In this document: one piece after another, positions 1 through 6,434 of the stretch
Layout: each line of letters opens with the position of its first letter
Numbering within the stretch: position 1 is the stretch's first letter
From: Prevotella sp. CAG:755
Lineage (GTDB): Bacteria > Bacteroidota > Bacteroidia > Bacteroidales > Bacteroidaceae
NCBI GenBank assembly: GCA_000431275.1
Contig: HF989214.1
Location: forward strand, 67,981 to 83,462
DNA length: 15,482 nucleotides
Reading direction: 5' to 3'
The notes under the pieces: generated by a model
The model's input: only the letters and a program-made list of their open reading frames with translations
Told to the model about the DNA's origin: nothing
Databases searched by the model: none
Made by a program: the position numbers and the translations under genes

Positions 1-153
1 GTCGCGCTCTGCGCAGTGGCGTGGGTTGTCGTGCGCCTCGTCCGAACCTGGCGCGGAAAGCGCAAACCTGGCTGCGGATGCGACGGGTGCCCGCTCGAAT
101 GTGCCTCACGCGGCAAAAAAAGCTCAGAAAAAGTTTGCGAGAATAAAAAATAG
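1..153 (+). CDS. FeoB-associated Cys-rich membrane protein (3' end only)
   Basis: Frame 1 is open from the window edge to a TAG at 151-153, giving the last 50 residues. The visible part begins with a hydrophobic stretch (VALCAVAWVVVRLV), the end of a transmembrane helix. A short basic segment follows, then a cysteine cluster with the pattern CGCDGCPLEC at residues 25-34, and a Lys/Ser-rich tail. A single helix followed by CxCxxCPL is the hallmark of the small proteins encoded next to the ferrous-iron transporter gene feoB. Their role is thought to be accessory to Fe(II) uptake but is not firmly established. feoB itself would lie upstream, outside the window. The tRNA promoter overlaps the last codons. 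The family call is confident from the cysteine pattern; the start cannot be seen. Confidence 0.8.
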   Translation, partial: VALCAVAWVVVRLVRTWRGKRKPGCGCDGCPLECASRGKKSSEKVCENKK

Positions 154-164
154 CCGTATCTTTG
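134..164 (+). promoter_or_regulatory. Bacteroidota-type promoter for tRNA-Cys
   Basis: TTTG at 134-137 and TATCTTTG at 157-164 are separated by 19 bases. They match the Bacteroidota primary-sigma consensus (-33 TTTG, -7 TAnnTTTG). The start of transcription would fall near 170, about 10 bases before the mature tRNA 5' end. The -33 element and spacer lie inside the 3' end of the upstream gene. This is the best-formed promoter in the window. Confidence 0.75.
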
Positions 165-179
165 CACCCGAATTACAAC

Positions 180-250
180 GGTGCCCTGACCGAGTGGCTA
201 GGTAACGGTCTGCAAAACCGTCTACAGCAGTTCGAATCTGCTGGGCACCT
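180..250 (+). tRNA. tRNA-Cys (anticodon GCA)
   Basis: A complete cloverleaf can be folded by eye. The acceptor stem pairs GGTGCCC (180-186) with GGGCACC (243-249). The anticodon stem pairs 205-209 with 217-221, around the loop CTGCAAA with anticodon GCA at 212-214. The T arm pairs AGCAG (226-230) with CTGCT (238-242) around TTCGAAT. The discriminator base is T (U73) at 250, a known identity element of cysteine tRNAs, which agrees with the anticodon. No CCA is encoded. It is preceded by a good promoter and followed six bases later by a hairpin. Confidence 0.96.
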
Positions 251-255
251 CTTCC

Positions 256-286
256 GACGCAACTGCAAGAAAGCGGTTGCGTCTTT
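256..286 (+). terminator. hairpin after tRNA-Cys: terminator or attenuator before menB
   Basis: GACGCAAC (256-263) is perfectly inverted as GTTGCGTC (276-283). The inner bases TGC/GCG extend the stem to 11 pairs with one G-U, leaving a six-base loop AAGAAA. Only TTT follows, so intrinsic termination may be partial. It sits between the tRNA and the menB start at 314. No separate promoter box is visible in 287-313, so read-through into menBCE is plausible. Confidence 0.6.
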
Positions 287-313
287 CGTATCCGACCCTC
301 AAAGCAAGCAACT

Positions 314-1132
314 ATGGAAAGAAGCTGGACTCCCATCAAGCAGTACGAAGACATCCTCTTCGACAGTTATCACGGCATTGCCCGCATCACCATCAACCGC
401 CCCCGTTACCGCAACGCGTTCACCCCGCTCACCGTGGCCGAGATGAGCGATGCCCTCCGCCATTGCCGCGAAGCGCAGGACATCAGCGTCGTCGTCCTCA
501 CCGGAGCCGGCGACAAGGCCTTCTGCTCGGGCGGAGACATGCATGTGAAAGGCCACGGGGGCTATGTCGGCCAAGACGGAGTGCCCCGCCTGAACGTGCT
601 CGACGTGCAGAAACAGATACGCTCACTGCCCAAACCCGTCATCGCCATGGTCAACGGCTACGCCATCGGCGGCGGCCACGTGCTGCACCTTATGTGTGAC
701 CTCACCATAGCCTCTGACAACGCCATTTTCGGACAGACAGGACCGCGCGTCGGTTCTTTCGACGCCGGCTTCGGCGCCTCGTACCTCGCCCGCATCGTCG
801 GCCAGAAGAAAGCCCGCGAGATATGGTTCATGTGCCGCCAATACTCCGCCGACGAAGCCGAACGCATGGGCATGGTCAACAAGGTGGTTCCGTTCGGCCG
901 GCTTGAAGACGAAGTCGTCGCCTGGGCCGAAACAATGATGGAACACTCCCCGCTCGCCCTGCGCATGATCAAGGCCGGCCTGAATGCCGAACTCGACGGC
1001 CAGACCGGCATTCAGGAGCTCGCAGGCGACGCCACGATGCTCTATTACATGCTCGACGAAGCCCAAGAAGGCGGGCGGGCTTTCTTGGAAAAGCGCAAAC
1101 CTGACTTCAAAAAGTTTCCCAAACTTCCCTAA
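314..1132 (+). CDS. menB: 1,4-dihydroxy-2-naphthoyl-CoA synthase MenB
   Basis: MenB closes the second ring of the menaquinone head group by converting o-succinylbenzoyl-CoA to 1,4-dihydroxy-2-naphthoyl-CoA in the cytoplasm. The 272-residue product has the normal length for the family and a crotonase fold. The oxyanion-hole segments are visible as CSGGD (71-75) and NGYAIGGGH (114-122), and the MenB-specific motif [10 protein letters not shown] is at 141-150. A Gly in the QTG position is typical of the bicarbonate-dependent type I enzymes; that assignment rests on family knowledge. The C-terminal [13 protein letters not shown] also fits MenB. ATG at 314 is the only sensible start. menC follows after three bases, so menB, menC and menE are cotranscribed. 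menF and menD are not next to it here; the upstream neighbour is tRNA-Cys. Confidence 0.96.
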   Translation: MERSWTPIKQYEDILFDSYHGIARITINRPRYRNAFTPLTVAEMSDALRHCREAQDISVVVLTGAGDKAFCSGGDMHVKGHGGYVGQDGVPRLNVLDVQKQIRSLPKPVIAMVNGYAIGGGHVLHLMCDLTIASDNAIFGQTGPRVGSFDAGFGASYLARIVGQKKAREIWFMCRQYSADEAERMGMVNKVVPFGRLEDEVVAWAETMMEHSPLALRMIKAGLNAELDGQTGIQELAGDATMLYYMLDEAQEGGRAFLEKRKPDFKKFPKLP

Positions 1133-1135
1133 GCC

Positions 1136-2170
1136 ATGAGCCTTCATCTCAACCTGCGCCCGCACCGCCTGCAGTTCAAGGAAGAAGCCCGTACCTCGCG
1201 TGGCAGCTACAGCGTGCACGACGTCTGGTATGTCCGCATGACGGCCGACGAAATCCCGGGGCACGAAGGCATCGGCGAATGTGCCCCCCTGCCCGACCTG
1301 AGCTGCGACGCCCTGCCCGGTCACTACGAAACGGTGCTCCGTCGGGAATGCCAGGTCGTTGAAGCGACTGGACGTATCGACACCGATCGCCTGCGTCCTT
1401 ATCCTTCCATGCTTTTCGGCCTCGAAACCGCTTGGCTCCACTTACAGGCCGGCTCTCCACGCCTTTTCGACACTGCGTTCAGTCGAGGCGAAGCAGGTAT
1501 CATGATCAACGGACTGGTCTGGATGGGCGATTTCACGACGATGATGCGGCGCCTCGAAGCAAAGCTGGAAGCAGGTTATCATTGCGTGAAACTCAAAATC
1601 GGCGCCATCCGTTTTGACGAGGAACTTGAACTCGTCCGTCACATCCGCCAGCGTTTTTCCGCCGCCGATATCGAACTCCGCCTCGACGCCAACGGCGCTT
1701 TCCAACCCGACGAGGCCCTCGGCAAGCTCAACCAGCTCGCAGCCTACGACATCCACAGCATCGAACAACCCATCCGCGCCGGCCAGCCTGACGCCATGGC
1801 GCGACTATGCCGCGAGAGCCCCATCAGCATCGCCCTCGACGAAGAACTCATCGGCATCCACTCACCCGAAGCCAAACGAACGTTACTCGAAACAGTGCGC
1901 CCACATTATATAATAATAAAGCCGTCATTGCATGGTGCTCTGAGCGGTGCGGCCGAATGGGCAGCAGAAGCGCGGCGGATAGGCATCCGCTACTGGATGA
2001 CAAGCGCCCTGGAAAGCAACGTCGGACTGAACGCCATCGCACAGTGGACTGCCCACCATTTCCACGACACCGTGCCCCTCCCGCAAGGATTGGGCACCGG
2101 ACAACTCTACGAGAACAACATTCCTTCGCCACTGCAAATCATCGGCGACCGCCTCTGGTACAAAGCATGA
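1136..2170 (+). CDS. menC: o-succinylbenzoate synthase MenC
   Basis: MenC dehydrates SHCHC to o-succinylbenzoate. The 344-residue protein belongs to the enolase superfamily. A capping domain occupies about 1-120, and a barrel carries the expected catalytic set: VKLKIG with Lys152 and Lys154, metal ligands Asp184 (LRLDANG), Glu210 (IEQP) and Asp235 (ALDEE), and the second catalytic lysine Lys262 in IIKPSLHG. All key residues are present, so it should be active. It starts three bases after menB. Its TGA stop overlaps the ATG of menE (ATGA), which implies translational coupling. Enolase-superfamily members can also be dipeptide epimerases or N-acylamino acid racemases, but the position between menB and menE settles the role. 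Confidence 0.94.
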   Translation: MSLHLNLRPHRLQFKEEARTSRGSYSVHDVWYVRMTADEIPGHEGIGECAPLPDLSCDALPGHYETVLRRECQVVEATGRIDTDRLRPYPSMLFGLETAWLHLQAGSPRLFDTAFSRGEAGIMINGLVWMGDFTTMMRRLEAKLEAGYHCVKLKIGAIRFDEELELVRHIRQRFSAADIELRLDANGAFQPDEALGKLNQLAAYDIHSIEQPIRAGQPDAMARLCRESPISIALDEELIGIHSPEAKRTLLETVRPHYIIIKPSLHGALSGAAEWAAEARRIGIRYWMTSALESNVGLNAIAQWTAHHFHDTVPLPQGLGTGQLYENNIPSPLQIIGDRLWYKA

Positions 2171-3174
2171 CACACGACACATCTTTCATTCAGTCCGTCG
2201 ACGCCTTCATCGCCGACTGGAAAAGCGACCGACCGACAATGACGGTGCACACCTCCGGCTCCACGGGAACGCCAAAAGCCATTGAAGTCGGAAAAGCATG
2301 CATGGCGGCCAGCGCGCAGATGACCTGCGAATTTCTCGGACTACGACCGGGCCAGTCCGCCCTGCTTTGTCTGCCGGTGGAATACATTGCCGGGAAGATG
2401 GTCATCGTCCGCGCCCTTACCTGCGGTCTGCGCCTGCTTCCCGTCGAACCATCGTCACACCCATTGTCTGGACTTGAAAAATCGCCCGACTTCGCGGCCT
2501 TTGTCCCCTCCCAAGTTTACGAAACACTCCGTATACCCGAAGAGGCCCGATGCTTCGAAGGCATCAGGCAAACACTCATTGGCGGCGGCGCCATAGCGCC
2601 AGACTTACAAGAGCGGCTGCGCGAACTGCCCAATCCGGTCTGGAGCACATACGGCATGACCGAAACCCTCTCCCATATTGCCTTACGCCGCCTGAACGGC
2701 CCCGAAGCCTCAGACTGGTACACTCCGCTACCCGGCGTCGAGGTCGGCCTGAATGAGTCTGACTGCCTCACGGTCTACGTTCCTCGTGTCAACCCCTCCC
2801 GTCTCACCACCCATGACCTCGCCGAACTGCGACCCGACGGCCGGTTCCGTATTATAGGCCGAAGCGACAACACCGTCAACAGCGGCGGCGTAAAGATACA
2901 ACTTGAAGACGTCGAAGCAGCACTTCGCCTCAGGCTCGCCCGTCCGTTCATGGCCACTTCTGTACCCGACGAGAAGTATGGCGAAGTCCTCGTCCTGCTC
3001 ATTGAAGGAAGCCCTTTGGATGGGGGAACGCTCAACTCGTTGTGCGCCAAATGTCTATCAGCCTATCACCGTCCCAAACACTATTTCTTCATCGACCGGC
3101 TTCCTGTCACGGTCAGCGGAAAGCCCGCCCGTAAAGAGGCCCGCACCATTGCACGCAAGATGGTGGACGGATAA
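2167..3174 (+). CDS. menE: o-succinylbenzoate-CoA ligase MenE, short form
   Basis: MenE adenylates o-succinylbenzoate and transfers it to CoA, making the substrate of MenB. The 335-residue product is an ANL-superfamily adenylate-forming enzyme. Visible motifs are the phosphate loop TSGSTGTPK (29-37), YGMTET (162-167), the hinge region GRSDNTVNSGGVKI (231-244) and the C-terminal catalytic lysine in VSGKPARKE (Lys319). The start at 2167 overlaps the menC stop and gives ordinary operon spacing. The frame stays open back to 1807, but those 120 codons lie within menC and have no MenE character. With this start the phosphate loop is almost at the N terminus, so the N-terminal subdomain of about 120 residues found in longer MenE proteins is missing. 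No downstream men gene is visible. Confidence 0.92.
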   Translation: MTHDTSFIQSVDAFIADWKSDRPTMTVHTSGSTGTPKAIEVGKACMAASAQMTCEFLGLRPGQSALLCLPVEYIAGKMVIVRALTCGLRLLPVEPSSHPLSGLEKSPDFAAFVPSQVYETLRIPEEARCFEGIRQTLIGGGAIAPDLQERLRELPNPVWSTYGMTETLSHIALRRLNGPEASDWYTPLPGVEVGLNESDCLTVYVPRVNPSRLTTHDLAELRPDGRFRIIGRSDNTVNSGGVKIQLEDVEAALRLRLARPFMATSVPDEKYGEVLVLLIEGSPLDGGTLNSLCAKCLSAYHRPKHYFFIDRLPVTVSGKPARKEARTIARKMVDG

Positions 3175-3219
3175 AAATCTCAGTCCGCGTCCCCATGTTT
3201 TTGCTTCCCGACATGCCCC

Positions 3220-3260
3220 AGTTCAAAAGAAAAGCATATCTTTGCAAGTATGTTTGAACT
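3220..3260 (+). promoter_or_regulatory. promoter box within an inverted repeat, upstream of the HU/SPOR operon
   Basis: TATCTTTG (3237-3244) matches the -7 box TAnnTTTG. No TTTG is found at the right distance upstream. The box ends six bases before the ATG at 3250, so the transcript would be leaderless or nearly so. AGTTCAAA (3220-3227) and TTTGAACT (3253-3260) form a perfect 8-base inverted repeat around the box and the start codon. Its centre-to-centre distance of 33 bases, about three helical turns, would suit a dimeric regulator. The operator role is inference. Confidence 0.5.
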
Positions 3261-4311
3261 CACCCGACATATCGAGAGCCTCCTCCTGCGCAACGACTGC
3301 GTAATCGTCCCACATCTTGGCGGTTTCGTCACCAGTTTCCGTCCGGCCCGCTGGATCAGAGAAGAAAACCTGTTTCTTCCTCCGACACGCAGCGTAGGCT
3401 TCAACTCCCATCTGACCATCAACGACGGCCTTCTGACACAGTCTTACATGCAGGCTGCCGACATAAGCTATCCCGACGCGCAACGGCTCGTTGAACGCGA
3501 CGTCGAACACGTCAAAGACATCCTGCTACGCGAGGGCGAGTTCACATTCGACGGCATCGGCAAACTGCTGCAACGCCTCGACGGACACTATGACTTCATC
3601 CCCATTGAAGCAGGAGTCATATCTCCCGAACTTTATGGATTGGACGCAGTCAGCGTCCCGCTGGTTCACAGGTCAGACGAACGCGCCCCCCAAAAAAGCA
3701 GAACATGGAAGACGGGATTGCACCACTTCACCCGCTCACGCAGGCCTTCAAGGACAACCGTCCGCCGTGTGGGCCGTTCCACCCTGCACATCGCAGCCGT
3801 CGCAGCCATCACGCTACTGCTCTACTTCGCATGGGCTACGCCCGTGCAGCTCTCGCCGACCCATGCGGGCAAAGAAGCCAACATGGCGGGCAGTTTTATT
3901 TTCAGCGATGAGCGCCCCACGGGTACGACGGCGGGGGAAACAACTTCACTGACAGGAAGAACAATCACAGTGACAGAATCCCCAGTCGCAGCGACAGAAA
4001 AAAACAATACTCCAACCGCCAGCCCAACGGCAGCAAACGCAACGGAGCATGAAACGGCCTCACATTCTGACGAGGCCCAACAGTCGGGTTACACCCTCGT
4101 GCTGGCCAGCGCAATTAGCATGAAGAACGCCCAAAACTATGTAGCCCGTCTCAAAGAGTGTGGATATACGGACGCTGCCGTCTATAAACGACAGAAAATG
4201 GTGCGCGTGATTTTCGGCCACTACACAAGCGAGACCGAAGCCTTCAACGCACTGAACCGCATGAACGGACAAGAAGTATTCGCCGAAGCCTGGGTGCTTC
4301 AGCTCCCCTGA
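3250..4311 (+). CDS. CCDC81-like HU domain, transmembrane, SPOR-domain protein
   Basis: This 353-residue protein has a layout typical of Bacteroidota. Residues 1 to about 60 and 62-137 resemble the two tandem CCDC81-like bacterial HU domains (note VPHLGGFVTSF at 20-30 and FTFDGIGKLL at 98-107). A basic linker rich in Arg (150-177) precedes one transmembrane helix at about 178-196. A Thr/Ala-rich low-complexity stretch (200-275) follows, then a SPOR domain at about 279-352 that begins GYTLVLASAIS. SPOR domains bind denuded septal peptidoglycan, so the predicted topology is a cytoplasmic HU-like part, one membrane crossing and a periplasmic SPOR. A role in division or envelope organisation is inference. 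It is the first gene of an operon with the FHA gene, which starts 20 bases downstream. Confidence 0.85.
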   Translation: MFELTRHIESLLLRNDCVIVPHLGGFVTSFRPARWIREENLFLPPTRSVGFNSHLTINDGLLTQSYMQAADISYPDAQRLVERDVEHVKDILLREGEFTFDGIGKLLQRLDGHYDFIPIEAGVISPELYGLDAVSVPLVHRSDERAPQKSRTWKTGLHHFTRSRRPSRTTVRRVGRSTLHIAAVAAITLLLYFAWATPVQLSPTHAGKEANMAGSFIFSDERPTGTTAGETTSLTGRTITVTESPVAATEKNNTPTASPTAANATEHETASHSDEAQQSGYTLVLASAISMKNAQNYVARLKECGYTDAAVYKRQKMVRVIFGHYTSETEAFNALNRMNGQEVFAEAWVLQLP

Positions 4312-4331
4312 ACCTCACCATCCCCACTCCA

Positions 4332-4844
4332 ATGAAAAGAATACGTTGCCCGAAATGTGACGAACCCATAACGTTCGACGACAAGCTCTACGCCCCCGGG
4401 CGCATTCTTGTATTCGAATGTCCGGCCTGCCGCAAAGAATTCAAAATCCGCATAGCAGGAGGAAACATTCCCAAAGAACCTGATGAAGCGGAAAAGCCAC
4501 TGGCCAGCGTCACCGTCATAGAAAATGCCTTCCACTTCAAGCAAGTCATTCCGCTCAGAACAGGTGAGAACGTCATTGGACGCCATGTGAACGGCACCAA
4601 AGCCAATGCCGCCATCAAGACTGTCGACCCAAGCGTTGACACCACACACTGCATCATCACCCTCAAAGCGGACAGAAACGGGAGTCCGGTGGCCACTTTG
4701 CGCGACGGCCCGTCGAACACGGGCACGTTTTGGCACGACCATCTTCTCGGCCTGAAAGAATCGGTCCGGCTGACTGACGGCGATATCATCACGCTCGGCG
4801 CCACCACGTTGATCTTCAACCAACCTTACGAACAAGAAACATGA
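4332..4844 (+). CDS. zinc-ribbon plus FHA domain protein
   Basis: The 170-residue product starts with a treble-clef-like zinc ribbon, CPKC at 6-9 and CPAC at 30-33. An FHA domain follows at about 60-165 with GENVIGR (78-84), a histidine at 106, SNTG (128-131) and LTDGDIITLG (147-156). FHA domains normally read phosphothreonine. The usual Ser of the SxxH motif appears to be Asp103 here (VDTTH), so phosphopeptide binding may be altered. No signal peptide or membrane helix is seen, so it is probably cytoplasmic. It lies between the SPOR protein gene and a secreted protein gene and overlaps the latter by ATGA. No Ser/Thr kinase gene is visible in the window. Partner and function are unknown. Confidence 0.82.
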   Translation: MKRIRCPKCDEPITFDDKLYAPGRILVFECPACRKEFKIRIAGGNIPKEPDEAEKPLASVTVIENAFHFKQVIPLRTGENVIGRHVNGTKANAAIKTVDPSVDTTHCIITLKADRNGSPVATLRDGPSNTGTFWHDHLLGLKESVRLTDGDIITLGATTLIFNQPYEQET

Positions 4845-5266
4845 AACGCCTCATCGCCATAGGGCTGACATTGTCAGCCCTATTCTTTTCAGCAACCACT
4901 AAGGCAGCTGAACCCGAAGAGAAATTCAAGGGAACGTTCGTCAACAAAGAATACCGCATCAACCTCGTCATCGACCTCAGCGCAGAAACTGTCGAGGTTC
5001 CCGGCCTGTCATTCCTTGGAAAAACCCATGGCTACATGGGCGGCAACATATACGGTGTGTGGATGATCACTTCACGCAAACTTAAAGGCAATGAGGCCAC
5101 CATCCGCATATCGAACGACCAAGGCGCCGACTCACAAACCGTAAGGCTCACTCCGACTGCAGAAGGCGGACTCGACTATGAAGTGATAGGCGAAAATGAA
5201 GTGAAGCGCATCGAGGGGCGCAAGTTAGTCAAAGTGCCCTCTAAGCTCCACTTCGACAGGAAATGA
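4841..5266 (+). CDS. small secreted protein of unknown function
   Basis: This 141-residue protein has a clear signal peptide: MKRL, a hydrophobic core (IAIGLTLSALFFSA) and a likely cleavage after TTKA near residue 22. There is no lipobox cysteine, so it should be soluble in the periplasm or exported. The mature part alternates short hydrophobic and polar runs, consistent with a beta-rich fold, and contains a Gly/aromatic segment HGYMGGNIYGVW at about 63-74. I do not recognise a named family. Its ATG overlaps the FHA gene stop, so the two are translationally coupled and cotranscribed with the HU/SPOR gene. The next gene is convergent, 24 bases away, and no strong terminator is visible between them. 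Confidence 0.75.
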   Translation: MKRLIAIGLTLSALFFSATTKAAEPEEKFKGTFVNKEYRINLVIDLSAETVEVPGLSFLGKTHGYMGGNIYGVWMITSRKLKGNEATIRISNDQGADSQTVRLTPTAEGGLDYEVIGENEVKRIEGRKLVKVPSKLHFDRK

Positions 5267-5290
5267 CGAATCCTGCGCCCGGTAACTGCA

Positions 5291-6193
5291 TTACGCCCGC
5301 AACGCTTGTTGTTCGTTACGGAGTTTCTGCAATTCTTCTTCCTGCTTTTCGCGATTCCTGGCCTTACTGATTATTGAAGCCGCCATAAGGCTGCGTGGCC
5401 AAATAGCCAAGAGCGTCGAAAGGTGCATGCCGGTCCCTCCAAGCCACGCTACGATGAAATACAGCCATGCCGCATAAGCCGGCATACCCGGCAGGTCTCC
5501 GTTCAACTCTCCGATACGTGAGACAAAGTAGCTGGCCGACAGCACGACCGTCGGAAGAAAAAGGACCGACGAACAGACACATACCGCGACCCATCCTGTA
5601 AACTGAACAAGGAACCAGCTACCCGTGGATTTCAGCCCCTCACTGCGCAACAAGTCGAACGCACGACGGGGCGAACAGTCCTCTGTAAGCATGAATTGCG
5701 ACCACAGACCACCCACCACAGAAAGCGCTATCACGACAGCCACGGCCACCCACCACCACGCACTCAGCCGAAAAGCCGCATACACACAGCCTACAAAAGC
5801 AACCACCGTCAGCACGAACAACAACAAACTGACAATTGAACGTGGCAGACGCCGTCTGAGATTGTCGAGAAAAGCATATGAGCTACGCACCGGCAGTTCG
5901 CCCGTCGCACGGAAAAAGTCCATCTGTACGTAGGCTGCACTTTGCCACATGGCTGTGGCTAGCCCGTAAAACAGAAGAAGGATGCCCAACACGACAAGTG
6001 CCGTCGGCGTCAGCCATTGATAATAGACGAACAACAGGAAAGCAATCAAGGCTATTCCAGCGCCGGACAAGACAGCTTGCGGCCAAGCATATTTCAGCAC
6101 AGCACGGTAGCCGTTGAAAACCGTACGCCAGGCCATGGCCACACAAGCCTGATAGCTGCGTTCATTATAGAAAACGGAAGTTTCTTCTTTCAT
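5291..6193 (-). CDS. uncharacterised multi-pass membrane protein
   Basis: The 300-residue product (start MKEETSVFYNERSY) has about six hydrophobic helices. They include a pair near residues 40-90, a pair near 118-165, and two more near 197-220 and 240-270. A charged, probably coiled-coil tail follows (NREKQEEELQKLRNEQ). The frame can be extended 20 codons upstream to 6253. That would place the -7 promoter box at 6222-6229 inside the gene, and the extension has no family-like character, so I chose the ATG at 6193. No catalytic or transport motif is recognised. It is the only minus-strand gene of the window, convergent with the FHA operon and divergent from the fusion gene at 6435. Confidence 0.8.
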   Translation of the reverse strand: MKEETSVFYNERSYQACVAMAWRTVFNGYRAVLKYAWPQAVLSGAGIALIAFLLFVYYQWLTPTALVVLGILLLFYGLATAMWQSAAYVQMDFFRATGELPVRSSYAFLDNLRRRLPRSIVSLLLFVLTVVAFVGCVYAAFRLSAWWWVAVAVVIALSVVGGLWSQFMLTEDCSPRRAFDLLRSEGLKSTGSWFLVQFTGWVAVCVCSSVLFLPTVVLSASYFVSRIGELNGDLPGMPAYAAWLYFIVAWLGGTGMHLSTLLAIWPRSLMAASIISKARNREKQEEELQKLRNEQQALRA

Positions 6194-6221
6194 GATTAAT
6201 CGACTTATCAGTTTGTCAGCG

Positions 6222-6229
6222 CAAAGGTA
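6222..6229 (-). promoter_or_regulatory. -7 box for the minus-strand membrane protein gene
   Basis: Read on the minus strand this is TACCTTTG, matching TAnnTTTG. Transcription would start near 6215, leaving a leader of roughly 22 bases before the ATG at 6193. No good TTTG stands at -33. This box is the main argument for the shorter start. Confidence 0.6.
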
Positions 6230-6404
6230 AGCAAATTTTATATGCCCTGCCACGCCTGTAAGCCTTCTTAATGCATCTTCAACAAAGTTTTACCCCGCAG
6301 GTGTGCGGCCCGCCAGCCGAGAAACACATCGAGAGGCAAACACTGGTCTACATTCATTACGGACAAAAACAGAGTAAGCCTGTAAAGAAAATAAAAAAAC
6401 TGCG

Positions 6405-6412
6405 TATCTTTG
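6405..6412 (+). promoter_or_regulatory. -7 box for the fusion gene/AmpG operon
   Basis: TATCTTTG matches TAnnTTTG exactly and is identical to the boxes before the tRNA and the HU/SPOR gene. It is preceded by an A-rich stretch (6385-6399) and has no clear TTTG at -33. Transcription would start near 6418, leaving a leader of about 17 bases before the ATG at 6435. Confidence 0.62.
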
Positions 6413-6434
6413 CCTGAACCAAGTTCTGAAACAA

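Larger units (their letters stand above)
6194..6434. other. divergent intergenic region (241 bases)
   Basis: It separates the divergent starts at 6193 and 6435 and carries one -7 box in each direction. It also holds a small hairpin CCGCA-GGTG-TGCGG at 6295-6308 and an A-rich run just before the plus-strand box. I see no gene, tRNA or long repeat in it. Confidence 0.6.

Noticed and set aside
623..1441. Long minus-strand open frame opposite menB and menC
   Set aside because: It is a shadow of biased codon use on the coding strand. It spans two well-supported genes and has no recognisable domain.
1807..2166. In-frame 120-codon upstream extension of menE
   Set aside because: It overlaps menC in another frame, is rich in Arg, His and Pro as out-of-frame reads are here, and shows no MenE motif. 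The ATG at 2167 overlapping the menC stop is the normal arrangement.
4299..4835. Minus-strand open frame opposite the FHA gene
   Set aside because: It mirrors a gene with zinc-ribbon and FHA motifs, and no promoter or family supports it.
5267..5290. Bidirectional terminator between the convergent genes
   Set aside because: Only a 4-pair GTAA/TTAC hairpin without a T-tract can be drawn in or next to the gap, which is not enough to support a terminator.
6194..6253. Twenty-codon N-terminal extension of the minus-strand membrane protein
   Set aside because: It would place the TACCTTTG promoter box inside the coding region; the ATG at 6193 lies correctly downstream of the box.
6295..6308. CCGCA-GGTG-TGCGG hairpin in the divergent region as an operator or terminator
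   Set aside because: A 5-pair stem alone is expected by chance at this GC content and it is not placed near either promoter box.
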